This document shows, piece after piece, positions 1 to 9,800 of a DNA stretch of 64,000 bases. This stretch comes from Bemisia tabaci (Eukaryota; Arthropoda; Insecta; Hemiptera; Aleyrodidae). The stretch spans positions 7,515,501 to 7,579,500 of the forward strand of contig NC_092798.1 in assembly GCF_918797505.1 (NCBI RefSeq), read 5' to 3'. A program made the translations under genes and the position numbers. Each line of letters begins with the position of its first letter. The first letter of the stretch is position 1. The notes under the pieces were generated by a model. The model was not told where the DNA came from and did not search any database. It was given only the letters and a program-made list of their open reading frames with translations.

Positions 1-380
1 CTGTGATTGCGACTGATGGTTACGCCCATTTTTCTCTATCCAATCACAGACAACTTGACTTTGTTATGACGACAGAGGACGACGCGATCACGGGATTACG
101 CTACTAAAAAATTGTTAGAGGTTAGGTTTCACTGATGGTGCTCCATGGAGACACTCCGGACTCGGGTTACGAGTGATTGCGGCTGATGGCGTCAAAGCGT
201 CACGTGACTGATGGTCTAGCTCAGTTTGACAAACTAAGCTCCGCCCATTTCTGATGGCATCAACGAAACAAAACACGAATGATTGCGCAGTGACGGCGAC
301 TGATGGCGACCGATGGCATAAAAAAAGACGACTAATGACTCATTCCACTCGTCCACAGGTAGCTGGGCCACGGGTCGGTA

Positions 381-637
381 CACTGCCGCCCTGAAGAAAA
401 ACTCCGTATGAGCCTTCAGGCGTTGCCAAATTTCCTTCGACAAATCACTTGTTTTCAGGAAAATTTGTGAATATTTTTTCTCCAATTTTTCAGAGGATTT
501 TGTTCGTAATTTTATCTAAAAAGTTGGAAAATTTTCATGAGAAAGATGCATAACTTTCTTCAAAAATACATGTTTTATTCGGGGAAATTTGGCAACTCTA
601 GAATGTCCATACGGCGTTCTTCCTTAGCACGGCAGTA
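381..637. mobile_element. Family A fold-back MITE, copy A1
   Basis: Starts ACTGCCG and ends ACGGCAGTA. Both ends carry the pair seen in all A copies: CGCCGTATGAGCCTTCAGG with GTTGCCAAATTTCC on the left, and AAATTTGGCAACTCT with CATACGGCGTTCTTCCTTAG on the right. A/T-rich middle with no coding. TA borders in several copies fit a Tc1/mariner-type MITE, but this is inferred. Confidence 0.8.
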
Positions 638-1248
638 TGGTGAGCCCATGCGCGCAGCCCATAATTTTTTTTCATTTCCAAATAACGTGACTTTTTCCTG
701 AATTTTCCCTATCGTCGCGCAAAACTCCCATTCAATTTTTTTCTTTTCAAATTCGCTGACTTACTAAACTGTGCGCGAAATGACCATATCTGAAGATACA
801 AATAATGCAGAATAGCGCAATTTGTGTTTTTGTGTTGTTTTGTTTATTCGCCATCCAATAACGGTATTACAGAATTAAAAATACATCAAAAGAAAATAGA
901 AATATCACTAGAGAAATAATGAATATAGATACAAAATGGTTAATCAATTATAGGGTGACTGGCGGAATCACTGTTAGGCATAACATAGCAACAGCCATAA
1001 CATAGACATTGAATAGCACAATTGTTAACATTCTCTCTCTATAGGCAGCAGCGAAGTTGCTATGTCGAGGGGCTACTCACTAAATTTCGTGTGTACGATT
1101 CAATCTGTAATAACCGTTCAAGTATATGTATCGACAGGTTCTCTAGAGATAGTCAAAAGAAAATGGATGTCAGAATATTTAATTTGCGGTTAATTTCCTT
1201 TTGAATTTTACCGATGTAGTGAGAACACGATTTTCAACTTTTCCATAG
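638..1248. other. A/T-rich DNA, nothing recognised
   Basis: No open frame of interest and no recognised repeat. The upstream exon expected for the gene at 1249 is not evident here, so it probably lies outside the window. Confidence 0.5.
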
Positions 1249-1351
1249 GCGCTCTGTGTCGTCAGCTGGGCGACCGCCGACCGAAGCCATCTTTCGAGGA
1301 GGTTGATTTAGACCACAGATTAGTCCAGATCGCTAACATCGGCGGAGGAGC
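1249..1351 (+). CDS. Unidentified gene, penultimate exon
   Basis: Acceptor CATAG|GC, donor AGC|GTGAGT. The frame from 1251 reads ALCRQLGDRRPKPSFEEV and on to ANIGGG, with the last codon split 2+1 over the intron (GC|G, Ala). The other two frames hit a stop or give no sensible join. The second half of this exon (1305-1340) is also present, inverted, just upstream of the next acceptor. Confidence 0.6.
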
Positions 1352-2655
1352 GTGAGTAGTTTTGTGAGCGCCATTGGCGGGAAAATCCATGGGCATTTAA
1401 AACTAGGAACCAAAACTGAAATTTTGGCTATTTTCAGCAGATTTTCGGCGGGAGAATACTTCTTTTTCAGATTTTTGTGGGATGAAACGTTCCGAAGAAT
1501 TCAAGAATTAGTTTCTCAGTAGAATTTATGTGGTTCAATATTTCCAGATTAAATAATTAAGGTGGAAATAAATAAAGAAGGAGAATTAATTAAAATACGA
1601 GTAAACAAGGCTAAAAATTATTGAAACACTAAAAGGTAAGACGTTTCGAGCTGCTTCCAGCTCATTTTCAGCTGCAAAAACACATAAAAACAAGTAAAAA
1701 ATTGAGTGGCGACCTGACCTCAGCCGTTATCACGTAACCACTCATAATAACGGCTGGGGTCAGGTCGCCACTCAATTTTTTACTTGTTTTTGCAGCTGAA
1801 AATGAGCTGGTAGCAGCTCGAAACGTCCTGCCTTTAAGTGTTTCAATAATTTTTAGCCTTGTTTACCCGTATTTTAATTAATTCTCCTTCTTTATTCGTA
1901 TAATCGGGCTATGTTTTTGTGCTTTATCGGTGGAAATAAACAAATCAGAGTTCATCAGTATACTGAGTAGATAACATTATTGAAAAAATTTGCAGATTAT
2001 AATATATCATATTTTTGAAGTTTAAAGCCTTAGAAACCGAAAATTAAAGCAAAATCCTGCCAAAATGAGACTTTTGGTTCCTAGTTTTGAATTCCCGCCA
2101 GGCCCCCATGAGAGCAGTTAATTGCTACCAACTGTTGTAAGAATATTGGAACAGAATACTTAGCATAACAGTACTTGATAAAATCTTATTTGATCAAAAA
2201 CCATTATTACACATTACTATTTATACTTTTTTCAAGCTTTATAATCAGATTCAATAGGAAATTTCTCTCGATCTGGTCAAGTTCTTTCACTACTGGTAGT
2301 GCCATCAATTTTCTAAAGTTGCCTAACCTGTAGCAAAAATTACTCACGCTTCTGAAGCATTGGCTAGATTGGATGTTAGCGATCTGGACTAATCTGTGAT
2401 TTAGACATTCGCAGGAAGGGAGTCCACGCCTACTACATCATCGCGGCTTGCTTGCCGGCTTCAGCGATGAGAAGGAAAGGGGGAACTGGATTCCCTGAGC
2501 AACCAGATCCAGAAAATTTGGACGAAACGGAACTACAGGAGGCTATGAAGACTTACAGGCGGAATATAAGAGAACTAGGGGGTGCCGCCGTCACTGAGAT
2601 CCTAACTGAAATCGTCAGACTTATGATCGATGAGGAGTTCCTTTTTGAACGTTGA
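1249..2655 (+). CDS. Unidentified spliced gene, last two exons (partial, 5' end outside window)
   Basis: Two exons, 1249-1351 and 2415-2655, join in frame across a GT-AG intron. The first is preceded by a pyrimidine-rich tract ending in TAG and ends at AGC|GTGAGT. The second follows TTCGCAG and ends at TGA 2653-2655. The first exon's leading two bases complete a codon begun upstream, so the N-terminus lies to the left. The joined frame encodes about 114 residues: a basic start (LCRQLGDRRPKPSF), an acidic/hydrophobic stretch (EEVDLDHRLVQIANIGGG), a hydrophobic segment (HAYYIIAACLP), then a charged helical-looking C-terminus (DETELQEAMKTYRRNIREL ... LMIDEEFLFER). I do not recognise the family. 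The clean reading through both exons and the matching splice phase support a real gene. An AATAAA follows at 2887. Confidence 0.62.
1352..2414 (+). other. Intron of the unidentified gene, built as a large inverted repeat
   Basis: The intron holds a central fold-back (about 1560-1900), flanked by a second pair of inverted segments (about 1370-1420 and 2070-2105, sharing ACTAGGAACCAAAA). The outermost pair is exon sequence 1305-1340 against 2372-2405. The decamer spanning the donor (1350-1359) also occurs inverted at 2341-2350. The RNA could fold so that both splice sites lie close together. Confidence 0.7.
1560..1905. repeat. Fold-back element inside the intron
   Basis: Arms 1560-1720 and 1742-1905 are inverted copies with a short loop. 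They share AAAATTGAGTGGCGACCTGA, AGCTCATTTTCAGCTG and ACAAGGCTAAAAATTATTG. The phrase CAGCTCGAAACGTC resembles repeats seen in Penelope-like and other retroelement ends, but no coding part is present, so the class is open. Confidence 0.7.
2415..2655 (+). CDS. Unidentified gene, last exon
   Basis: Starts after TTCGCAG and reads KGVHAYYIIAACLPASAMRR through to LMIDEEFLFER and a TGA stop. Hydrophobic near its start, strongly charged afterwards, with alternating acidic and basic residues suggestive of a helix. The 3' UTR carries a 20-22-bp minisatellite. Confidence 0.6.
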
Positions 2656-2686
2656 GACAGGGATGATTCTCACGGGTTATCAGCAC

Positions 2687-2835
2687 TTTGATGTATATGC
2701 ACGTTTTTTATGTATATGCACATTTTTTATGTGTATGCACATATTTCATGTACGAGTATATGCACATTTATATGCAATATTTTTATGTATACGCGCACTT
2801 TTTATGTATATGCACATTTTTTATGTATATGCATC
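2687..2835. repeat. Minisatellite of ATGTATATGCACATTTTTT units
   Basis: About seven imperfect copies of a 20-22-bp unit, with two or three more at 2945-3000. It lies just past the stop of the unidentified gene, so it is probably in its 3' UTR. The 79-residue frame through it is a product of the repeat, not a gene. Confidence 0.85.
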
Positions 2836-2886
2836 TGCCAAATTTTTTGTAAAGACGGCAAAAGCCTAGGATGCTGAATGTCTGAA

Positions 2887-2892
2887 AATAAA
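2887..2892 (+). promoter_or_regulatory. Candidate poly(A) signal of the unidentified gene
   Basis: AATAAA, 232 nt past the TGA at 2655, in A/T-rich DNA and followed by TTAG repeats. It sits between two inverted copies of GACATTCAGC (2870s and 2920s). Confidence 0.5.
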
Positions 2893-3552
2893 ATAGTTAG
2901 TTAGTTAGTTAATATATCTTTAGACATTCAGCGTCAACTAACATTTTTGATGTATATGCACATTTTTCATGTAAATGCACATTTTTTTGTATATATGCAA
3001 TTTGAAAACGCCTCGTTTGAATGTTTATTCGACCCCTCCTATATTGAAATGAGGGGCGGCTAAGTTGAGACGGAGGAAAGTATTTTTAGTGTCCTTGAAA
3101 ATATCGCACACGCCCGGTGTTCCTTAAAACGGGTTTTGATCAGGATGAGTTTTTAGATCTTTAGAAAAACAAGAATCCAGAAGTTTATATTTGTTTTCTT
3201 CACACTTCACGGCTATATTTTGGAATTTGAACACAAAAAGGTCTTCGAGCGACCAGAAATGCTACAAAAATGTACCCAAAAACGGTTTGCAAGGAATGAG
3301 TCTATGGTACGTGTAGACTTGAAATCGCGGAAAATCAAAATCTTGGCAGATCCTTTTTTCGAGATATTGTAATTTGAAATTTTCATTGTAAATGCATGTA
3401 TTCTACTGATTTTGATCCTCCTTTTTATTTATGTGCCCATTGAATCGGTGTTGATCGGTTCACGTTTTTATTTTTCGAATTCATGCCGATCGAATACATG
3501 CCCTCTCGTTACATGCAGACTTCCAATCATGTTCTTTTTTATAACTGAACAA

Positions 3553-3856
3553 TTCGCCTTCAGCTGCGTCTTCAGCAATTGTTGTTATGAACATGTTGTG
3601 CGTGCTGATTTCAGCAAATTACATAGTTAACTCTCTGAAGGCGTTTTATGTGCGCAAGTAGCGCAATCTGTTGGAGTACGAACAAAGTAGGAATTGAGCG
3701 ATTCATTCAATCTCACTTCCTTGGTTCTCCAAAAAGGCGCTCTCCTTCACCACATTAAACGCCTTCAGAGAGGCAACTATGTAATGAGCTGAGATCAGTA
3801 GGCACAACATATCTGCAACAACAATTGCTGCGGACGCAGCTGAAGGCGAATTGAAA
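3553..3856. repeat. Fold-back element
   Basis: Arms starting TTCGCCTTCAGCTGCGTC and ending GACGCAGCTGAAGGCGAA are imperfect inverted copies (also CTCTGAAGGCGTTT against AAACGCCTTCAGAG). Single local copy. The 72-residue frame at 3412-3630 runs into the left arm. Confidence 0.65.
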
Positions 3857-4139
3857 ATAACCGTATGATACACGTTTAAAACATATTAGCTCTTCAATTA
3901 ATACTGTTACCAACAGAGATTCGTATTTTATGGTCTTTTAATGGGAGATTCTCGAAATAACTTTCAAAATTCACTAAAACTCTCTACCACTCTTTGGTGC
4001 AATAGGACTTAATTATCTCTCAAGAAATTCCCTTCTTGTTATTCCCAAGCCGGATAAACCTTTTGATTTGCCTCAGCTGAAGACTCTTGTATTTTTCCTG
4101 TGTACGATAATTTCGCGACGGTCGGCGTGGCGCCAGCGT

Positions 4140-4355
4140 GCTGCGGCACTTCGAGTTACTATTTTGCCACGAAGCGCGAAGGTATTGCACTGTATCATAC
4201 GAGATTGAAGGTACCCCAACGTATCATGATTGATGGCATCTTTCAAAAGCACGAAGTTCCCTTCCAAAATAATTCGAGTGACTACTAAAAAAAGAGAGCT
4301 GTAGTCGAAAAAAGTATTAAGTCCTGGTATCCGTATTCAATAACGTTTAGCGTGA
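4140..4355 (+). repeat. Fragment of the B-element right half
   Basis: Matches the right half of B1/B3: GTATTGCAC.GTATCATACGA, then AAAAGAGAGC and GTATCCGTATTCA.TAACGTTTAGC. It points away from the second B-related piece at 4640-5100, forming an inverted pair. Confidence 0.6.
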
Positions 4356-4639
4356 TTTTTTAATTTCATTTGAGAAAAAAGTGCTTTGATTCAAGCAGAA
4401 ATATGCTCATATTGTCGAGAGGATTTCTTTATGAATCAATAAAGGAGAGATTGCTCGTGTAAAGAAGAAAACATGCTTATATAAAAAGAAAAGTCAGTTA
4501 CATTAAGCAGAAACCCGCTTTCATTCAGCGATTTTATTCTCGATCCAAAACAGAATCTTCTTCATGGCCAACTTAAAAATGTTTCTACTTAAATCGAGTC
4601 ATTTTTATCTCTAATGATTTGTTAAAATTATGTAACGTT

Positions 4640-5095
4640 GTTCAATACGGATGTTAGGACATAATGAGTTTTTGAACTACCTTTCTCGTTTTGTGTCATA
4701 GTATATTGATTTATTTTGCGAGGAAAGCTCCGTGCTCTTAAAGAATGCCTGTCATTTTTAATGTGCTGGAGCGCCTTTAATTTCGTATCATACTATGCAA
4801 CACCTCTGTTGTGAAATAGTCACTGGAATAGTATAGCACCGTGGCACGCTGCGGCGGCGCGGCGCGGCAGCGGGCAGCCAGCGCGGAACGCGCAATGGCG
4901 CCTACAAACCTAAGGGGATACTACAAGCATAGCGCAATGCGTGAAGTATCCCCTTAGGTTTGTAGGCGCCTGTGCGCGTTTGGCACGAGCGGCACGCTAC
5001 TCCGCTGTGTGTTAGGCTCTAATATTTGAATGCGCGAAGTCAGCGATTTTCAATTCATGATTTTGAAATGTTTGCACAATCTGCATGGATTATTC
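4640..5095 (-). repeat. B-element core in reverse orientation
   Basis: Carries, inverted, the B-core landmarks: a palindrome centred near 4933 with arms GGCGCCTACAAACCTAAGG and CCTTAGGTTTGTAGGCGCC, the GC-rich stretch with GCGGCGCGGCGCGG, and the flank with AATCATGA and GCACAATCTGCATGGATTATT. Confidence 0.7.
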
Positions 5096-5481
5096 TCATT
5101 TAAATTGATGGAAAAAAATATTTATCAAAGGAAAATATAATGTGGGTTTTGTTTTACGGTTGTTCCGTGATAAATTTAATGATTTCCAAAGCTTTTTAAT
5201 TTTTTCTTTCACAGTTTGCGCTTTTACTGTGCTGCAGCATGATGTACGCGGAACCAAACGCTCTAAATAGAACATATTTGACTCTAGAAAATCGATGTAC
5301 AAGTGGGTTAAAACCAAAGATTGCGTGCTTTTTGGTTTTTCACCTCTTTTATTCATTTTTCTATGGTTTCTTTCAACCACGAATCGATGGAATTAAGACC
5401 GTTGCCATAGTCTGATAAAAGCTTTGCAAATATTTGCAACATTTTTAAAATGTAAACGTTTTTCAAATTAAGTAATATTTT

Positions 5482-5690
5482 GCGTTGCCAAATTTCCTTC
5501 CATAAAATGCGATTTTCCTTGAATACTTATGAATATTTTTCTCCCAATTTTCCTCGGAATTTCATTCGCAGTTTCATCTACTGTATATGAAAATTTAAAG
5601 GAAAAATATTTATGAAATTATCATTTTTGAGGAGGAAATTAGGCAACACTCTAATGTTTATACGGCGTTTTTCCGTAGCAAGGCAGTACC
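5482..5690. mobile_element. Family A fold-back MITE, copy A2 (left end missing)
   Basis: Begins at GCGTTGCCAAATTTCCTTC, without the outer 40 bp of the left end. The right end, GGCAACACTC to CGGCGTTTTTCCGTAGCAAGGCAGTA, is intact. Confidence 0.7.
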
Positions 5691-6587
5691 GTGCCCGGTA
5701 TTTTTTTTAAATTTAAGTCTTTTAATTTAAGTATTTCTTTTTTTAGATCCTAATTTAGGTCGGACGAAGTCCAAGACCACGGGGACAATCAGGGAATCGA
5801 CCTCGAGGAATCCAAATTTCACGGTCCCGGAGCGCCCCCCCCCCCCTCCCCCCAAGCAACTTTAACCAACGCATTGTTAAGCGGTGTCTAAATACATTAA
5901 GATTTGATAGAGTTTCATAGAGTATTTCAATTGAATAATGGCATATGGTATGATGAGGGTATGGTTGCATTCTGTAATAAGGCTCAAGATATTTTAAAAT
6001 CCTCAAACCTATCAAGAAGTATACATTGGGCGCACTTCAGGGTGATATGAATCTCTCGTCAAACCAGTTTGAGATTTTACTCTAAGTACAATTATTTTTT
6101 TAAACAACTCAGGACTACACAGTAGTGACTAGATTTGTGATAAAGATCTAAGGAGGAATAAGAAACAAAACATACTTTTGTTACGAAATAGAATCACTAT
6201 TACTATATTATATTTACAGAGAAAGACAAAATTGCTTACAGATATAGATGAGTATTTACAGATTCATTCGAAATGGAAAGTTTATTGAGTCGAATTTTTC
6301 AAGGTGAATTCAAGCATTTTTCGATGTACATCGAATTCGTTCATATTTAAGGTTTAAAAAGAGTTTTAATCCAGTACTTTTAAAACATTGGATTCAATTA
6401 TTAGATAAATATTGGTTTTAAAAAATTACATTGAAATTTTTATGCCGTACTTTCAAGAAGTGAGAGCAAAAGCACTGAGGACAAATCATCGTTGTTTGAA
6501 ATGACATCTATCGATGTAATTATTTTTGTCGTGTTTCTAATCCTGAGTGTATGTGACTCTATGTATAATTCCATTTTAAAATTTGAT

Positions 6588-6593
6588 TTTATT
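6588..6593 (-). promoter_or_regulatory. Candidate poly(A) signal of the SDR gene
   Basis: AATAAA on the minus strand, 166 nt past the stop. No closer canonical signal was seen. Confidence 0.5.
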
Positions 6594-6758
6594 CTTTTGA
6601 GACAAACATAATCTTCCTGTGAATCAAATTTCTTCATGATATTCTCAGAAAATCTTGAAAAACATCTCATGGAGAAATTAGTTCGGTGTACATCGATGAA
6701 ATTCCTTGATTAAAAACGATTCAATCTGATAGGTTATCGGCGCGAAGATTTTATCGAA

Positions 6759-6855
6759 TCAAGCGATGGTCAAAGAGCTAATAGGTTGATTGACTGTTGA
6801 AACTTTGGTGTAAAAAACATCTCTCCATGCATGACGAGCATCTTGAGGTAACATT
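6759..6855 (-). CDS. SDR gene coding exon 7 with stop
   Basis: Acceptor GTTTACAG; the first base completes an Arg codon in phase. Encodes MLPQDARHAWRDVF, then YTKVSTVNQPISSLTIA and TGA (6761-6759). The 'L..MLP..A' spacing after exon 6 fits the family C-terminus. The final 15 residues are not conserved enough to prove it, so this exon is less certain. Confidence 0.78.
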
Positions 6856-9800
6856 CTGTAAACAATTAAGGGAAATAAATGAGCAAATAATTCAATCATT
6901 TAATAAGTATGAGTAAAAATAAATGTATTTAGATACATAATTATGTGGCGTATATTTTCTCTTTGTACCTTTCGGCCCGAAATCTAGAATGAAGACTATA
7001 ATCAATTTGTCTCACACTGATGAAATTGATAGGCCTCAACAAGTGGGCAACCCTGGTTTTCCTTAAATGTATGTAAAGCAATCGATTTTTGGTGCAACGG
7101 CTTATCTTTTGGAACGTTAACGCCCCACATTAACTCGTTTCCTTGCCCCTTCCTTTTTTCCAGGAATGGTCACAAATTGTATGACTTCCTGCGTCTTGAA
7201 TTGACGCTCTGTTTTCCATACGTTCATGTTTTGCCTTAAAAAAGGTATCTTAAAGTGGTTTCCTTCAAGCTCAGGCAACAAGAAATGTAGTCCAGAAGGC
7301 ATATTTTCATTTAGTGACGAGAAACATGCTCATACTAGCCGTTCTGGACGCGCAAAGCGCGTCCAGAACGGCCAGCCAAGGGGCTGCGCCCCCTGGACCC
7401 CCGATCACTCGCTACGCGAGTGACATTCGGCTCGCTCCGCGAGATATTTTTCTCAGTGATTGGACATTTGATCACTAAGATGGATACATTTTGGAAACTC
7501 TGGAGGCAAAAATGATTTCGTCACAGAACCTTGTTGCCGGAGCGTGCCATCATTTGCACATGAATAGATGTGTGGAGATGAAGCGATGATGGGGATCGAT
7601 CATTTCTTCAAAAACGCATTTGACTGGGACGTCATCCCATCGGGTGGCGGAAAAAGACAATCCCTGGATCTCCTTCCGCGATTTGACTTGCTGAAGTAGC
7701 AAAAGTTCATCTTTACCTCTTAAGAAGATTATCGGTGGCGTAGGGGTCTAAAAACTGCTCAACGATAGTGTAGTTCGAGTTCCGAATCGCAGTGAGCCCA
7801 CTTGTGTTGTTTTCTTATACTTTCATCGCATATAAATTTCTCTGATGTTTTTGTTTTATTTCCTCTGATTGCATATTAGTAATCATATCCTCATTTCATT
7901 TCCTTTCCCTTTTCCTTTTCTGTAGCATCTGTGTACATTCACAATTATTATTTTAAAATAGCTTTCCCCTAGTCCCTAGTATACAATTGATGCTTCAAAC
8001 GGAATCAATTGTTTTAATGACATTTCCGGCTAAATCATGGGCTTTCCCGGGAAGGCAGCCTCTCGTCCCTCACGGACTGTATTGTTGCAAGATAAGTTGC
8101 TTTTTTAGCACTTTTCCCAATTCCAATCCATGTAAAATATTCGCATTTATCGCACGATCTGGCAACCTGTCGAGTGAAATAGAAAAAGGTGGAATCGCTG
8201 AAAGTCTGAATCCTTCGAAGTTTAGATTAATGATAATTTACCTTAGGAGATGAGCGAAGAACCTGAGCTGACAAGGAATGCTGACTGACTCTTGATTTCG
8301 CAGCATTGCCTGGATAATAGCCTTCGCTACGTAACTTGGTGCTAATTGAGGTAGCCTAAAATGAAGAAGAAGTGAATTATAAGGTGTTTTACTTTTCATT
8401 ATAATATCTGGGTAATCGCCATCATTGTGCCAATTTTGCATTTACACTACGCTATAACGCTAAATTATCGTTTGCTTTGCCGCCGGAAAGTGAAGCGAGT
8501 CAATCAAAGAGGTCAGACATGAAATTTTTTGATATAACTGCAAATTTTGATGTCCATTTCTTCACATTTTAAACTTAAAGGGGTATTTCCAGAGGAAAAT
8601 TTCACGAAGAAACCAATGGAACTACCTCTATAACCTCAAAGTTTTGTATGAACGGAGTTATAAGCGATTAAAGTTTTCAAATTTTGTCTGACCTATCCTA
8701 TTAACTCGATATACTGTGCCGCCGAGGTGCAGGAGATACGTTTGTTGCCTAACCTAGATGTTGAAGGCTGAACAAAGATCGGTTTAGTACAACTATTTGC
8801 TTACGTAGTTAACTGTCGCGCCAGTCGCGTTTGGGCACGTACGGCAAGCAATCGAGCAAATTAAACGTAATATGTTTGCATAAGGTGTATCGACAAAATT
8901 TACAATATTTCATATTTACAGCGTTGTAAATCTTAATAATTGTAATGATAATCACCTTAAATCTAACACTTCGGGAATATCATCCCTGGTTTGTACAAAG
9001 TAAGGATGTGCGCAGGTTGTCATTATGTTCTGTGACTTCAGTTTGAATTCCTCAGCCAGAGCATCCATCAAACCTGAAAACAAAAAATTAGTTTGTGACT
9101 TTGAAACTCTAAGAAAGGGATCGGAGAGTTGTCAATTTCTGATAGTGTCATTCCAATAATTATTCATTTTTTAAATTTTCATTCATTATCACATAAAGTA
9201 AAATATGTAAGTAGACTACCAAAATACAGAATATCAATTTCTATATTTAACTAAAAGCGAATTGCGAATATTTTTTTTTATTAAAAACCAGACGGATGTA
9301 AAAAAAAATCTTGCTTAAACTCAAGCTTGACTTTCGGTATCCCTAGTGCTGGCTAAGTCATAATAATTTCTCACGCTTCGACATGTTATGCGTATGTTAT
9401 GTTCAAGTTTTCTGTATGAACTTTTGACCAGTTTTTGACCCCTTGACCCCAAGGTAAGTGAAACAAAAGTAGGCTCTTCCCAATCCTTTCGGCCAGAACT
9501 CGGCTTTTGGCTCCCACCGCTAGAGCTGTGGCGCGAAGTTTAAATTTCAATAATTTTGCAGTCTTGCCCGATAACAAATATAATTGTCTGCTGTTGATAA
9601 AAAACGAACAAATTCAATGCAAACGAATTCTTGAAATATAAAAATGCACTTGTTTTTAGTATTATGACTGTTTTTTTTTTCATTTTTATCAACAGAGGCG
9701 GTCAAATATTTGTTTTCGGCCGAGATTGCAAAATTTTTGAAATTCATACTTCGCGCCAAGGCTCTAGCGGCGGGAGCCGAAGGGGTCGGGAAGAGCATAC

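Noticed and set aside
1..330. Repeated CTGATGG words, considered as hammerhead ribozyme cores (CTGATGA...GAAA)
   Set aside because: The required CTGANGA and GAAA boxes with paired stems are absent; irregular spacing.
2630..2869. 79-aa frame rich in CMHIF/CIRALF repeats
   Set aside because: Translation of the ATGTATATGCAC minisatellite.
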